Assembly: GCA_030830245.1 (NCBI GenBank)
Contig: JAURNJ010000304.1
Span: forward strand, 1-7,709
Source: Novosphingobium sp.
GTDB lineage: Bacteria; Pseudomonadota; Alphaproteobacteria; Sphingomonadales; Sphingomonadaceae
Length of the DNA stretch: 7,709 nt
Direction: 5' to 3'
How positions within the stretch are numbered: the first letter of the stretch is position 1; every line of letters begins with the position of its first letter. The translations under genes were made by a program, and so were the position numbers. This document shows, in pieces, positions 1 through 5,388 of the stretch. The notes under the pieces are model-generated. The model was given only the letters and a program-made list of their open reading frames with translations, searched no databases and was not told where the DNA came from.

Positions 1-59
1 ACCATCCGCACCGCACGATCGCGAAACTCAGGCGAAAACTTGTTCCTTGTAGTACTCAT
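1..59 (-). CDS. IS3-family transposase OrfA, N-terminal fragment (continues beyond window)
   Basis: Nineteen complete codons are visible from an ATG at 59-57. The translation begins MSTTRNKFSPEFRDRAV, the usual opening of IS3-family OrfA proteins, which carry an N-terminal helix-turn-helix that binds the inverted repeats. The frame is open to the window edge. A ribosome binding site, AGAAGGAG, lies 6 bases upstream of the ATG on the minus strand (around 64-71) and is part of a predicted hairpin, described separately. In full elements OrfA is about 90-130 residues and OrfB, with the DDE catalytic domain, is made by -1 frameshifting; neither can be checked here. Start and family are well supported; whether the copy is intact is unknown. 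Confidence 0.85.
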   Translation of the reverse strand, partial: MSTTRNKFSPEFRDRAVRM

Positions 60-62
60 TGT

Positions 63-86
63 GGCTCCTTCTCACAAATAGGAGCC
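63..86 (-). promoter_or_regulatory. Hairpin covering the transposase ribosome binding site
   Basis: The minus strand carries GGCTCCT (86-80), a 10-base loop (79-70), then AGGAGCC (69-63): a perfect 7-bp inverted repeat. The right arm contains the AGGAG ribosome binding site of the transposase, and the left arm lies in the terminal inverted repeat of the element. A transcript that enters from outside the IS would contain both arms and could hide the ribosome binding site. A transcript starting inside, past 80, would contain only the right arm. This readthrough shielding is known for other insertion sequences such as IS10 and IS50; its use here is inferred. Confidence 0.55.
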
Positions 87-109
87 TCCGGAAAACCCGG
101 GACGCTTCA
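81..109 (-). repeat. IS3-type terminal inverted repeat (left)
   Basis: This stretch of about 29 bases, read on the minus strand from 109, starts TGAAGCGTCCCGGG and ends GGAGGCTCC. It is the presumed transposase-binding end of the element. Only one copy is in the window, so the exact inner limit is estimated from the usual 25-40 bp length in the family. Confidence 0.7.
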
Positions 110-111
110 CT

Positions 112-318
112 TCACGGCAACGAAGGGGTGAAAGCGAATGCGATGTCCGGGCTTTCCGCAGCAACGAACGCATAGGCAGCGCCCGAGGGCGCGCCTGTGC
201 GAGCGCTGACCCGGAAGCCTTCGGTTGCGGCCAGGGCCGTCGGCTGGTTCCGGTTCAATCCGGCCAATGCCAGCAGCGCCAGGGCTGCGGCGCCAAGGAT
301 GAGCCAGGTGCGCTTCAT
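112..318 (-). CDS. Small predicted secreted or membrane-anchored protein, unknown function
   Basis: This 68-residue ORF begins MKRTWLILGAAALALLALAG. It has a positively charged start (K2, R3), a hydrophobic segment at about residues 5-20, and a region around residues 28-33 (TALAAT) that could be a signal peptidase I site of the A-X-A kind. The remaining ~36 residues are mostly small and polar and end FTPSLP. I chose the ATG at 318 because AGGA lies 9 bases upstream; an in-frame GTG at 336 would add six residues. It follows the dehydrogenase stop by 56 bp on the same strand and may be read with that operon. Its stop (112-114) is 2 bp from the IS end, so the gene is either just intact or a longer gene cut by the IS. 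I do not recognise the family and see no catalytic motif. Confidence 0.5.
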   Translation of the reverse strand: MKRTWLILGAAALALLALAGLNRNQPTALAATEGFRVSARTGAPSGAAYAFVAAESPDIAFAFTPSLP

Positions 319-374
319 AAGACGCGATCCTAGCACCCCGGCGCGTCACCCCGCCAGATCCAAACGGCTTGGCG

Positions 375-1625
375 TCAGGTGGCTGGTGCCGCGTTCGTCC
401 TGAGCTGGTTGAACGGAACGTCCTTGCCCGGTCCCGCCTCTCGCGGCAGGCCCAGATGGCGCTCGGAAATGGTATTGCGCAGCATCTCCGCCGTCCCTCC
501 GCCGATGCGGAACAGCCAGACCCGGTCGATCCCTTGCGCGGGCTCGCCGCCCTCGGCGGGGCCAGAGACGCCACAAGGCCCGGCCAGTTCGGTCATCAGT
601 TCGCTGGCCCGCTGGTTGAGCGTGGATGAAGCGAGGCTGGCGACGCCGCCAATCGTAGGGGGCAGGGTTCCCGCGTCCACACCCTTGCCGGCTCGCTGGG
701 CAACCAGTTCGCGCAGGGCTTCGAGCGCGATGACTTCGCCGACGATCTGGCGCGCGCGCTGGGTTTCCGCTACGCCGAGTTCGCGGGCAAGCCGGATGGG
801 AGCATCGGGGATCTCGATGGTCTCTCGCGGAAGCGAGGCGCCCACGCCGATATACCAGCCGCGCGAAGTCGCCGCCCGTTCGGCGGCAAGCTGGGTGGAG
901 GCAACCGCCCAGCCACCGTTGACCTCGCCGATGATGTCGAGAGCCTCGACATCGTCCAGAAACTCCTGACAGAAATCGCGCGTTCCGTTGACCAGGGTCA
1001 GCGGCCGGACGGTCATTCCCGGCTGGCGCATTTCGACCATGAACATGGTCAGGCCCGCGTGCTTGGGCAGGCTCGGGTCGGTGCGGGCAAGGCACAGGCC
1101 CATGTCTGAATCCTCGCCGCCGGTGGTCCAGATCTTCGAACCGTTGATGAGCCATTTGCCCTCGCGCTGTTCGGCGCGGGTGATCAGGCCGAACAGGTCG
1201 GAGCCGCCGGACGGCTCGGAGGTCATCTGCGCCCAGATGTGATCGCCGCGCAGCATGGCGGGTATCCAGCGCTGCTTCTGTTCCTCGCTGGCGTGGGCGA
1301 GCATGACGGGAATGACGATGTTGTAATTGTTGCCTAGGTGCCAGGCGAGGCGATAGGGCATGGCCTCCTCGCCGAAGATCGTTTCGTGGCGGCGGGTGAG
1401 GCCAAGGCCGCCGTATTCCTTCGGCACGGTGATCCCGGCAAGGCCGCCGTCCCAAAGAACCCGCTGGGTCATGCGATCCGTGGCGACCAGCTCCTTGTCA
1501 TCCCAGTCCATGTAGGGCTGACCGGGAATGCGTGGCGGCAGCTTGCCAGCCATCCATTCGCGCGCTTTCAGGCGGAATGCGTTCTCCTCGGGAGTATCAC
1601 GGTCCTGCGTGGTGGTAATGCTCAT
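375..1625 (-). CDS. Acyl-CoA dehydrogenase, catalytic-type subunit (FadE-like)
   Basis: This 416-residue FAD flavoprotein would oxidise an acyl-CoA to the 2,3-enoyl-CoA in the cytoplasm, passing electrons to an electron-transfer flavoprotein. Visible motifs: VPKEYGGLGL (67-76), MTSEPSGGSDL (134-144, FAD/substrate contact), WTTGG (166-170), and C-terminal RIGGGTAEMLRN (373-384). The medium-chain type catalytic Glu of the YEGT motif is replaced by Gly376. Glu249 in QLAAERAA aligns with the catalytic Glu used by isovaleryl-CoA dehydrogenase (E254) and mycobacterial ChsE4 (E247), so it is the likely base. The length is normal. The start at 1625 has GAGG 8 bases upstream, and that GAGG overlaps the stop of the preceding gene; a longer frame to 1877 runs antiphase through that gene and is rejected. 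It is third in an operon with a CoA-transferase and a second dehydrogenase. The acyl chain is unknown; bulky or branched acids are typical for such pairs. Confidence 0.93.
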   Translation of the reverse strand: MSITTTQDRDTPEENAFRLKAREWMAGKLPPRIPGQPYMDWDDKELVATDRMTQRVLWDGGLAGITVPKEYGGLGLTRRHETIFGEEAMPYRLAWHLGNNYNIVIPVMLAHASEEQKQRWIPAMLRGDHIWAQMTSEPSGGSDLFGLITRAEQREGKWLINGSKIWTTGGEDSDMGLCLARTDPSLPKHAGLTMFMVEMRQPGMTVRPLTLVNGTRDFCQEFLDDVEALDIIGEVNGGWAVASTQLAAERAATSRGWYIGVGASLPRETIEIPDAPIRLARELGVAETQRARQIVGEVIALEALRELVAQRAGKGVDAGTLPPTIGGVASLASSTLNQRASELMTELAGPCGVSGPAEGGEPAQGIDRVWLFRIGGGTAEMLRNTISERHLGLPREAGPGKDVPFNQLRTNAAPAT

Positions 1626-1635
1626 CGCGATATCC

Positions 1636-2763
1636 TCACAATCCGGCGAGAGCGGCAATGCGCTCGTGGTGCATGGCGGGGGTGCCGAGCAGCGACTGGT
1701 TGGCGACCGCGCGGCGCAGGTAGAAATGGAGGTCGTGCTCCCAGGTGAGGCCGATCCCGCCGTGCATCTGCACGCAGTCGCGGATGATCTCCACGCCCTG
1801 CTTGCCGCACTGGCTCTTGGCGATGGAGACGGCAATGGCCGCGTCGCCCGCGTTGTTCTGCACGGCCTTGGCGGCATAGGCGACAGCGGCCTTGGCGGCC
1901 TCGAATTCTGCCGTGTGGTCGGCGAGGCGGTGCTTCAACGCCTGGAACGAGCCGATGGGGCGCCCGAAGGCATTGCGCTGGCGCACCCATTCCAGCGTGA
2001 ACTCGAAGGCTCGGTCGATGAGGCCGATTGTCTCGGAGCATTGCAGGACCAGTGCGACCTGAAGCTGGCGTTCGAAGGCCGCCGCGCCGCTGCCCGGCGC
2101 GCCGAGCAGCGCATCTGCGCCGACCTGCACGCCATCAAAACGCACGATTGCGAGCGAACGCCCGAGGTCGAGCGCACGCAATGGCTCGATTGTGACGCCG
2201 GGATGGTCGGCGGCAACGAGGAATTGCGACAGCGCCTCCCCAGCGCACGCCGTTGCGATGAACAGCCCGGCCCCGGCGGCATTCTCGACGAAACCGGCGG
2301 CACCGTCGATCCGGTATCCGCCGTCGCTGCGGGTCGCGGTGAGGCCGGTCGGGGCGAGGCCATCCTGCGCCCCGGTTCCTGCAAAGCAATTCGTCGCGGT
2401 CATGTCGCCGCTGGCGAGGCTGGGCAGGAATTGCGCCTGCTGACCAGCCGATCCCGACTTCGCAATGGCAAAGGCGGCCACCGCATTGCTCGCGAACGGT
2501 CCGGCATAGACCTGTCGCCCGAGTTCCTCGGCGACGATGGCGGCGTCGATCACTCCTTCTGCCTCGGCAGCCATGCCGCCGTGCTCCCCAGGCACGAACA
2601 GGCCGATCCAGCCCTGCGCGGCGCAGTCTGCCCAGGCCTGTTTGGCCATCGTCTCGCCTGCATCGGCGAGCTTTCGGGTCTGCGAAACGGTGTGTCTTGC
2701 CTCGACAAAGCGCCGTGTCGCCTGCTGCAACAGCGTCTGGTTCTCGCTCAGGACAACGTCCAT
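1636..2763 (-). CDS. Acyl-CoA dehydrogenase-like subunit lacking a recognisable catalytic Glu
   Basis: This 375-residue protein has the acyl-CoA dehydrogenase fold: VPGEHGG (57-63), RNAFGRPIGSFQALKHR (263-279, FAD contact across the dimer) and HGGIGLTWEHD followed by LHFYLRRA (334-352). The TEPxxGSD flavin motif is absent; the region reads TATNCFAGTG. Aligning on the RxxFGRPIG segment, the isovaleryl-type catalytic Glu falls on an Ala in QVALVLQ, and the medium-chain type YEGT Glu is also missing (FYLRRA). This matches the non-catalytic partner of heterotetrameric dehydrogenases such as mycobacterial ChsE4-ChsE5. It sits 22 bp after the CoA-transferase and 10 bp before the dehydrogenase that keeps Glu249, which suggests one mixed complex. 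The start at 2763 is the only sensible one: it follows the upstream stop, with AGAAGGA about 12 bases before it, a rather long spacing that may lower its translation. Confidence 0.92.
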   Translation of the reverse strand: MDVVLSENQTLLQQATRRFVEARHTVSQTRKLADAGETMAKQAWADCAAQGWIGLFVPGEHGGMAAEAEGVIDAAIVAEELGRQVYAGPFASNAVAAFAIAKSGSAGQQAQFLPSLASGDMTATNCFAGTGAQDGLAPTGLTATRSDGGYRIDGAAGFVENAAGAGLFIATACAGEALSQFLVAADHPGVTIEPLRALDLGRSLAIVRFDGVQVGADALLGAPGSGAAAFERQLQVALVLQCSETIGLIDRAFEFTLEWVRQRNAFGRPIGSFQALKHRLADHTAEFEAAKAAVAYAAKAVQNNAGDAAIAVSIAKSQCGKQGVEIIRDCVQMHGGIGLTWEHDLHFYLRRAVANQSLLGTPAMHHERIAALAGL

Positions 2764-2785
2764 GTTCTCTGCTTTTCCTTCTAAT

Positions 2786-5200
2786 TCAGACCAGTGCGCC
2801 GCTTTCGCGCAATTTCGCGATGCGTTCGGGCGGATAGTGGAGGATATCTGCAAGGACCTGCTCGTTGTCCTCGCCAAAGCGCGGTGCGTGGCGGCCATAG
2901 CGTGCCGGGGTGGCCGAGAGGGCGAAGCGAGAGGCATCGACCACTGTCTCGCCCGCAATCGGATGCGCGATCCGGACAAGGCTGCCGCGATCGGCAAGCT
3001 GCGGGTCGGCGGCAATGTCGTAGGTGTCGGAAACCCGGTGAGCAGGCACGCCGATGGTCTGTAGTGCCTCCTCCGCCTCGGCGGGCGAGCGCGCCTCTGT
3101 CCAGGCTTCGACAATCGCTTCGAGTTCGTTCTCGGCCTGCTTGCGGCCTGCAAGCGTGGCAAAGCGCGCATCGCCTGCGGGCCCGCCTATCAGGCCTGCC
3201 ACCCGGCTCCACTCGGCATCGTCGCGCACGGTGAGCGCGATCCACTTTTCCTCCCCAGTGCAGCGGAAAACGCCATTGGGGGCGAACCGTTCATCGCGAT
3301 TGCCGCTGGCGATGAGCACGTGGCCATTGACCTGATAGTCGAGCAGTTGCGTCGCGAGCAGGGTGACGGCGGTCTCGGTCTGCGAGAGGTCGAGATGGCA
3401 ACCCTCGCCGGTCTGCTTGCGCCGGTCGAGCGCAGCCAGCAGCGCCATCAGCCCGAAGCGCGGCGCGAGGTAGTCGGTATAGGGACCATATGGCCCGAGC
3501 GGGGTTCCGTCCGCCGCCACGACCATCTGCTTCATGCCCGAAAGCGCCGCGCCGATGTTGCCGAAGCCCGGCAGCCGCGCGGTTGGCCCGGTCTGTCCGG
3601 TAAGCGAGCTGCTGAGCATGACGAGACCGGGGTTGATCGCGCGCAGGCTTTCATAGTCGAGGCCGAACTTTTCCATCTGTCCCGGCAGGAACGATTCGAC
3701 GACAACGTCCGCCCATCTCGCAAGGTCGCGGACAACCTCGCGCGATTCCTCGCGGCTGAGATCGAGCGAGAGGCCCAGCTTGCCGAGGTTGCCGCCTTCG
3801 TATCCCACGGAGGTCTGCGGATTGTACTCGCCGCCGGGGAAGGGGCCGAGCACGCGCGCGGTATCGACGCGTTTCGAGCTTTCGACACGGATCACCGTCG
3901 CGCCGAAATCGGCGAGCGAGCGCCCGACCAGCGGCCCGGCGATGACCCAGGCGAGATCGAGCACCTTGAGCCCTTCCAGCGGGCGGCCGGAAACCGGCTG
4001 TGCCGCGACCTTCGCGGCGGCGGGCACTTCGCCGTGCTCGTCGAGCCGGGGCGCGGGGCTGATCTCGGTTCGCGCCGCACCACTGGTGCCGAACGGCTGG
4101 GGCAGTTTCAGTCCGCTGCCGTCGACCGGTGCAAAGAAATTTCGGGCCAGCAGCTGCGGACTGGCCATCAGGTCTGCGGTCGTCAGGATGGGAGCCATCA
4201 TCAGCCCGTTCGCTTCAGCGATCGCGACCATTTCGTTCTTGGTGTAGCGCTCAAGAATCGGCTCTACGTGCGCCTTGGCGCGCTCCACATCCTCCACCGA
4301 AATTTCGTCTGCGCGGATTCGGTCTGGCACCGTGACCCAATCCCACCCGGCGAACTCATCCGGGCATTCGCCGATGCTGGCGAGCCACTTGAACAACGCA
4401 TTTGAGAAGCGACCGGCCGCGGTGCCGATGCCGATGTGCATTTCGACCGTGCCGTCGCGCACCTGCCAGAAGGTCTTGTTGGTGCGCGATCCGGACCCGC
4501 TGAGATCGAGGTCCTTCTTGGTCATGCCCGCGTTGCCCATCGCATAGCCTTCGTGACCGACCGATGCGGCAAGGTGGCCGAACAGCGTGGCGAGCATGTT
4601 GCTGGCTTGGGCGGAGACCTCGACGTGCTGGCCGGTTCCGTTTTCGCCGCGCGCGGCCAGCGCCATCATCGCGCCGCAGGCTGCGTCCATCGCCGCCTGG
4701 TGGAATGCCTGCGGGATCGCCATGGCGAGCGGCTGTCCGGTGCCGGGATCGCGGGTGAGGGCAAGCGGCCCGGCGGCAGCCCACACGGTAAGGTCGCTGG
4801 CGGCATATCTCGCCTTGGGTCCGTTCGGGCCGAATGGCGTGATGCTGACCGTGACGAGGCGGGGATTGGCCTTGCGTAGGGCGTCGAGATCGACAGGCTG
4901 AACCCCGCATTCGATCAGCACGTCGGCACTCGCCGCCAGTTCCAGCAGGCGCTGCCCACCTTCGGGCGTATCGAGCGACACTGCCATGCTTTGCGTGCCT
5001 GCCGCAAAGGCCTGCCAGAACAGCGACTCGCCCTGATGGCCTTCCCGCTGGTCGAACGGAGGCATGCGCCGCGCGCTCGATCCTTCGGGCGGCTCGATGT
5101 GGATCACCTGCGCGCCCAGCTGCGCCAGCAGATAGCCCGCCATGATCCCGCGCTCGTCGGTTAGGTCTAGCACGCGCAGGTGCGACAAGGGTCCTGTCAT
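2786..5200 (-). CDS. Tandem-fused CaiB/BaiF (class III) CoA-transferase
   Basis: This 804-residue protein contains two full class III CoA-transferase domains, each about 400 residues: domain 1 from GPLSHLRVLDLTDERG near the N terminus to about 385, and domain 2 from PLEGLKVLDLAWVIAGP (407) to the end. Family members move CoA from a donor thioester to a carboxylate through an aspartyl-CoA adduct. Domain 2 has the expected Asp (D576, in GPYTDYLAPRFG). Domain 1 has PQAFHQAAMDAACGAMMAL there, with Phe166 roughly at the Asp position and the nearest acid at D172. DddD, the DMSP CoA-transferase/lyase, has the same two-domain layout with its catalytic Asp in the second half, but the neighbours here give no DMSP-specific support. 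The start at 5200 has GGGAGAG 11 bases upstream. It is first in the operon, so CoA activation would come before dehydrogenation. Confidence 0.93.
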   Translation of the reverse strand: MTGPLSHLRVLDLTDERGIMAGYLLAQLGAQVIHIEPPEGSSARRMPPFDQREGHQGESLFWQAFAAGTQSMAVSLDTPEGGQRLLELAASADVLIECGVQPVDLDALRKANPRLVTVSITPFGPNGPKARYAASDLTVWAAAGPLALTRDPGTGQPLAMAIPQAFHQAAMDAACGAMMALAARGENGTGQHVEVSAQASNMLATLFGHLAASVGHEGYAMGNAGMTKKDLDLSGSGSRTNKTFWQVRDGTVEMHIGIGTAAGRFSNALFKWLASIGECPDEFAGWDWVTVPDRIRADEISVEDVERAKAHVEPILERYTKNEMVAIAEANGLMMAPILTTADLMASPQLLARNFFAPVDGSGLKLPQPFGTSGAARTEISPAPRLDEHGEVPAAAKVAAQPVSGRPLEGLKVLDLAWVIAGPLVGRSLADFGATVIRVESSKRVDTARVLGPFPGGEYNPQTSVGYEGGNLGKLGLSLDLSREESREVVRDLARWADVVVESFLPGQMEKFGLDYESLRAINPGLVMLSSSLTGQTGPTARLPGFGNIGAALSGMKQMVVAADGTPLGPYGPYTDYLAPRFGLMALLAALDRRKQTGEGCHLDLSQTETAVTLLATQLLDYQVNGHVLIASGNRDERFAPNGVFRCTGEEKWIALTVRDDAEWSRVAGLIGGPAGDARFATLAGRKQAENELEAIVEAWTEARSPAEAEEALQTIGVPAHRVSDTYDIAADPQLADRGSLVRIAHPIAGETVVDASRFALSATPARYGRHAPRFGEDNEQVLADILHYPPERIAKLRESGALV

Positions 5201-5219
5201 GGCGATGGTGACTCTCCCG

Positions 5220-5232
5220 AACTTATATAGTT
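5220..5232. promoter_or_regulatory. Imperfect palindrome, possible operator
   Basis: AACT (5220-5223) and AGTT (5229-5232) form inverted arms around TATAT. It overlaps the predicted transcription start of the minus-strand operon, where a repressor could act. The arms are only 4 bp and the sequence is AT-rich, so chance is a real alternative. Confidence 0.25.
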
Positions 5233-5237
5233 AGACA

Positions 5238-5265
5238 TTTATACGTCGGCTCCGATGGCGTGCAA
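5238..5265 (-). promoter_or_regulatory. Candidate promoter of the CoA-transferase/dehydrogenase operon
   Basis: On the minus strand a TTGCAC -35-like box (5265-5260) and a TATAAA -10-like box (5243-5238) are separated by 16 bp. The -10 matches 5 of 6 consensus bases and the -35 only the TTG core. It would start transcription near 5231, giving a leader of about 30 bases. A second AT-rich box, TATATA, just downstream could serve instead. Weak -35 boxes are common in alphaproteobacteria, so this stays a prediction. Confidence 0.4.
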
Positions 5266-5301
5266 GCCGCCGCAACAGCGCGCCGGCGATGGCGACCCGA
5301 C

Positions 5302-5329
5302 TTGAGCGGAATTGTTTAACTGATAGGAT
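5302..5329 (+). promoter_or_regulatory. Candidate promoter of the molybdenum oxidoreductase operon
   Basis: TTGAGC (5302-5307) and TAGGAT (5324-5329) are separated by 16 bp; each matches 4 of 6 sigma-70 consensus bases. Transcription would start near 5336, at the base of the inverted repeat in the leader, giving a leader of about 50 bases. It is a moderate match with no experimental support. Confidence 0.4.
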
Positions 5330-5335
5330 GGGATT

Positions 5336-5376
5336 CGCTCCGGCAGCGGGAGTCTCTTTCCAAGCCAGCCGGAGCG
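5336..5376 (+). promoter_or_regulatory. 9-bp stem-loop in the leader of the molybdenum oxidoreductase gene
   Basis: CGCTCCGGC (5336-5344) and GCCGGAGCG (5368-5376) are perfect inverted copies around a 23-base loop. The stem ends 12 bases before the ATG at 5389, directly next to the GGGAGAGAG ribosome binding site (5378-5386). It could be an RNA stem-loop affecting translation or mRNA stability, or a DNA operator with 9-bp half-sites 32 bp apart, close to three helical turns. No U-run follows, so it is not an intrinsic terminator. The repeat is seen directly; its role is inferred. Confidence 0.55.
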
Positions 5377-5388
5377 TGGGAGAGAGCC

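Larger units (their letters stand above)
1..109 (-). mobile_element. Left end of an IS3-family insertion sequence (partial)
   Basis: Read on the minus strand, the element starts at 109 with TGAAGCGTCCCGGG and continues into TTTTCCGGAGGCTCC, which has the TG start and GC-rich terminal inverted-repeat style of IS3-family elements. It is followed 50 bp inside by an OrfA-like transposase start at 59. Only this end is in the window, so the other inverted repeat, the target duplication, OrfB and the frameshift site cannot be checked. The boundary at 109 is set by the TG...CA convention of the family and could be off by one or two bases. The element points the same way as the upstream catabolic operon, so operon readthrough would enter it. 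Assignment to a subgroup is not possible from this fragment. Confidence 0.85.
5201..5388. promoter_or_regulatory. Divergent intergenic regulatory region between the two operons
   Basis: These 188 bp separate the start codons of the CoA-transferase and the molybdenum oxidoreductase and must hold both promoters. The half near the CoA-transferase is AT-rich (ACTTATATAGTTAGACATTT), standing out from the GC-rich surroundings; the half near the oxidoreductase carries a strong inverted repeat. No regulator gene lies in the window. The divergent arrangement allows both operons to be controlled together by one protein bound here, which is inference. Confidence 0.75.

Noticed and set aside
319..374. 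Possible intrinsic terminator after the dehydrogenase operon
   Set aside because: Only 4-bp stems (CCAA/TTGG, GGCG/CGCC) and no U-run are visible, so it is too weak to call.
346..1455. 369-residue open frame on the minus strand
   Set aside because: It is an out-of-phase Arg/Pro-rich shadow of the dehydrogenase gene at 375-1625.
1626..1877. 84-residue N-terminal extension of the 416-residue acyl-CoA dehydrogenase
   Set aside because: It lies in another frame of the preceding dehydrogenase gene, is rich in Arg/Pro/Ser/Ala as antiphase frames of GC-rich DNA are, and the ATG at 1625 has a good ribosome binding site.
1528..2784. 418-residue open frame on the plus strand
   Set aside because: It is fully antisense to the two dehydrogenase genes, has no recognisable domain, and mirrors their GC-rich codon pattern.
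2764..3171. N-terminal extension of the 375-residue acyl-CoA dehydrogenase
   Set aside because: It overlaps the end of the CoA-transferase in another frame and has no domain resemblance; the family N terminus starts at 2763.
3320..4405. 361-residue open frame on the plus strand
   Set aside because: It is antisense to the well-supported CoA-transferase gene, with low-complexity His/Arg/Ala composition and no motif.
2786..5200. Calling the fused CoA-transferase DddD (DMSP metabolism)
   Set aside because: The domain layout fits, but the neighbouring genes are acyl-CoA dehydrogenases rather than the usual DMSP transporter and alcohol dehydrogenase set, and domain architecture alone is not specific.
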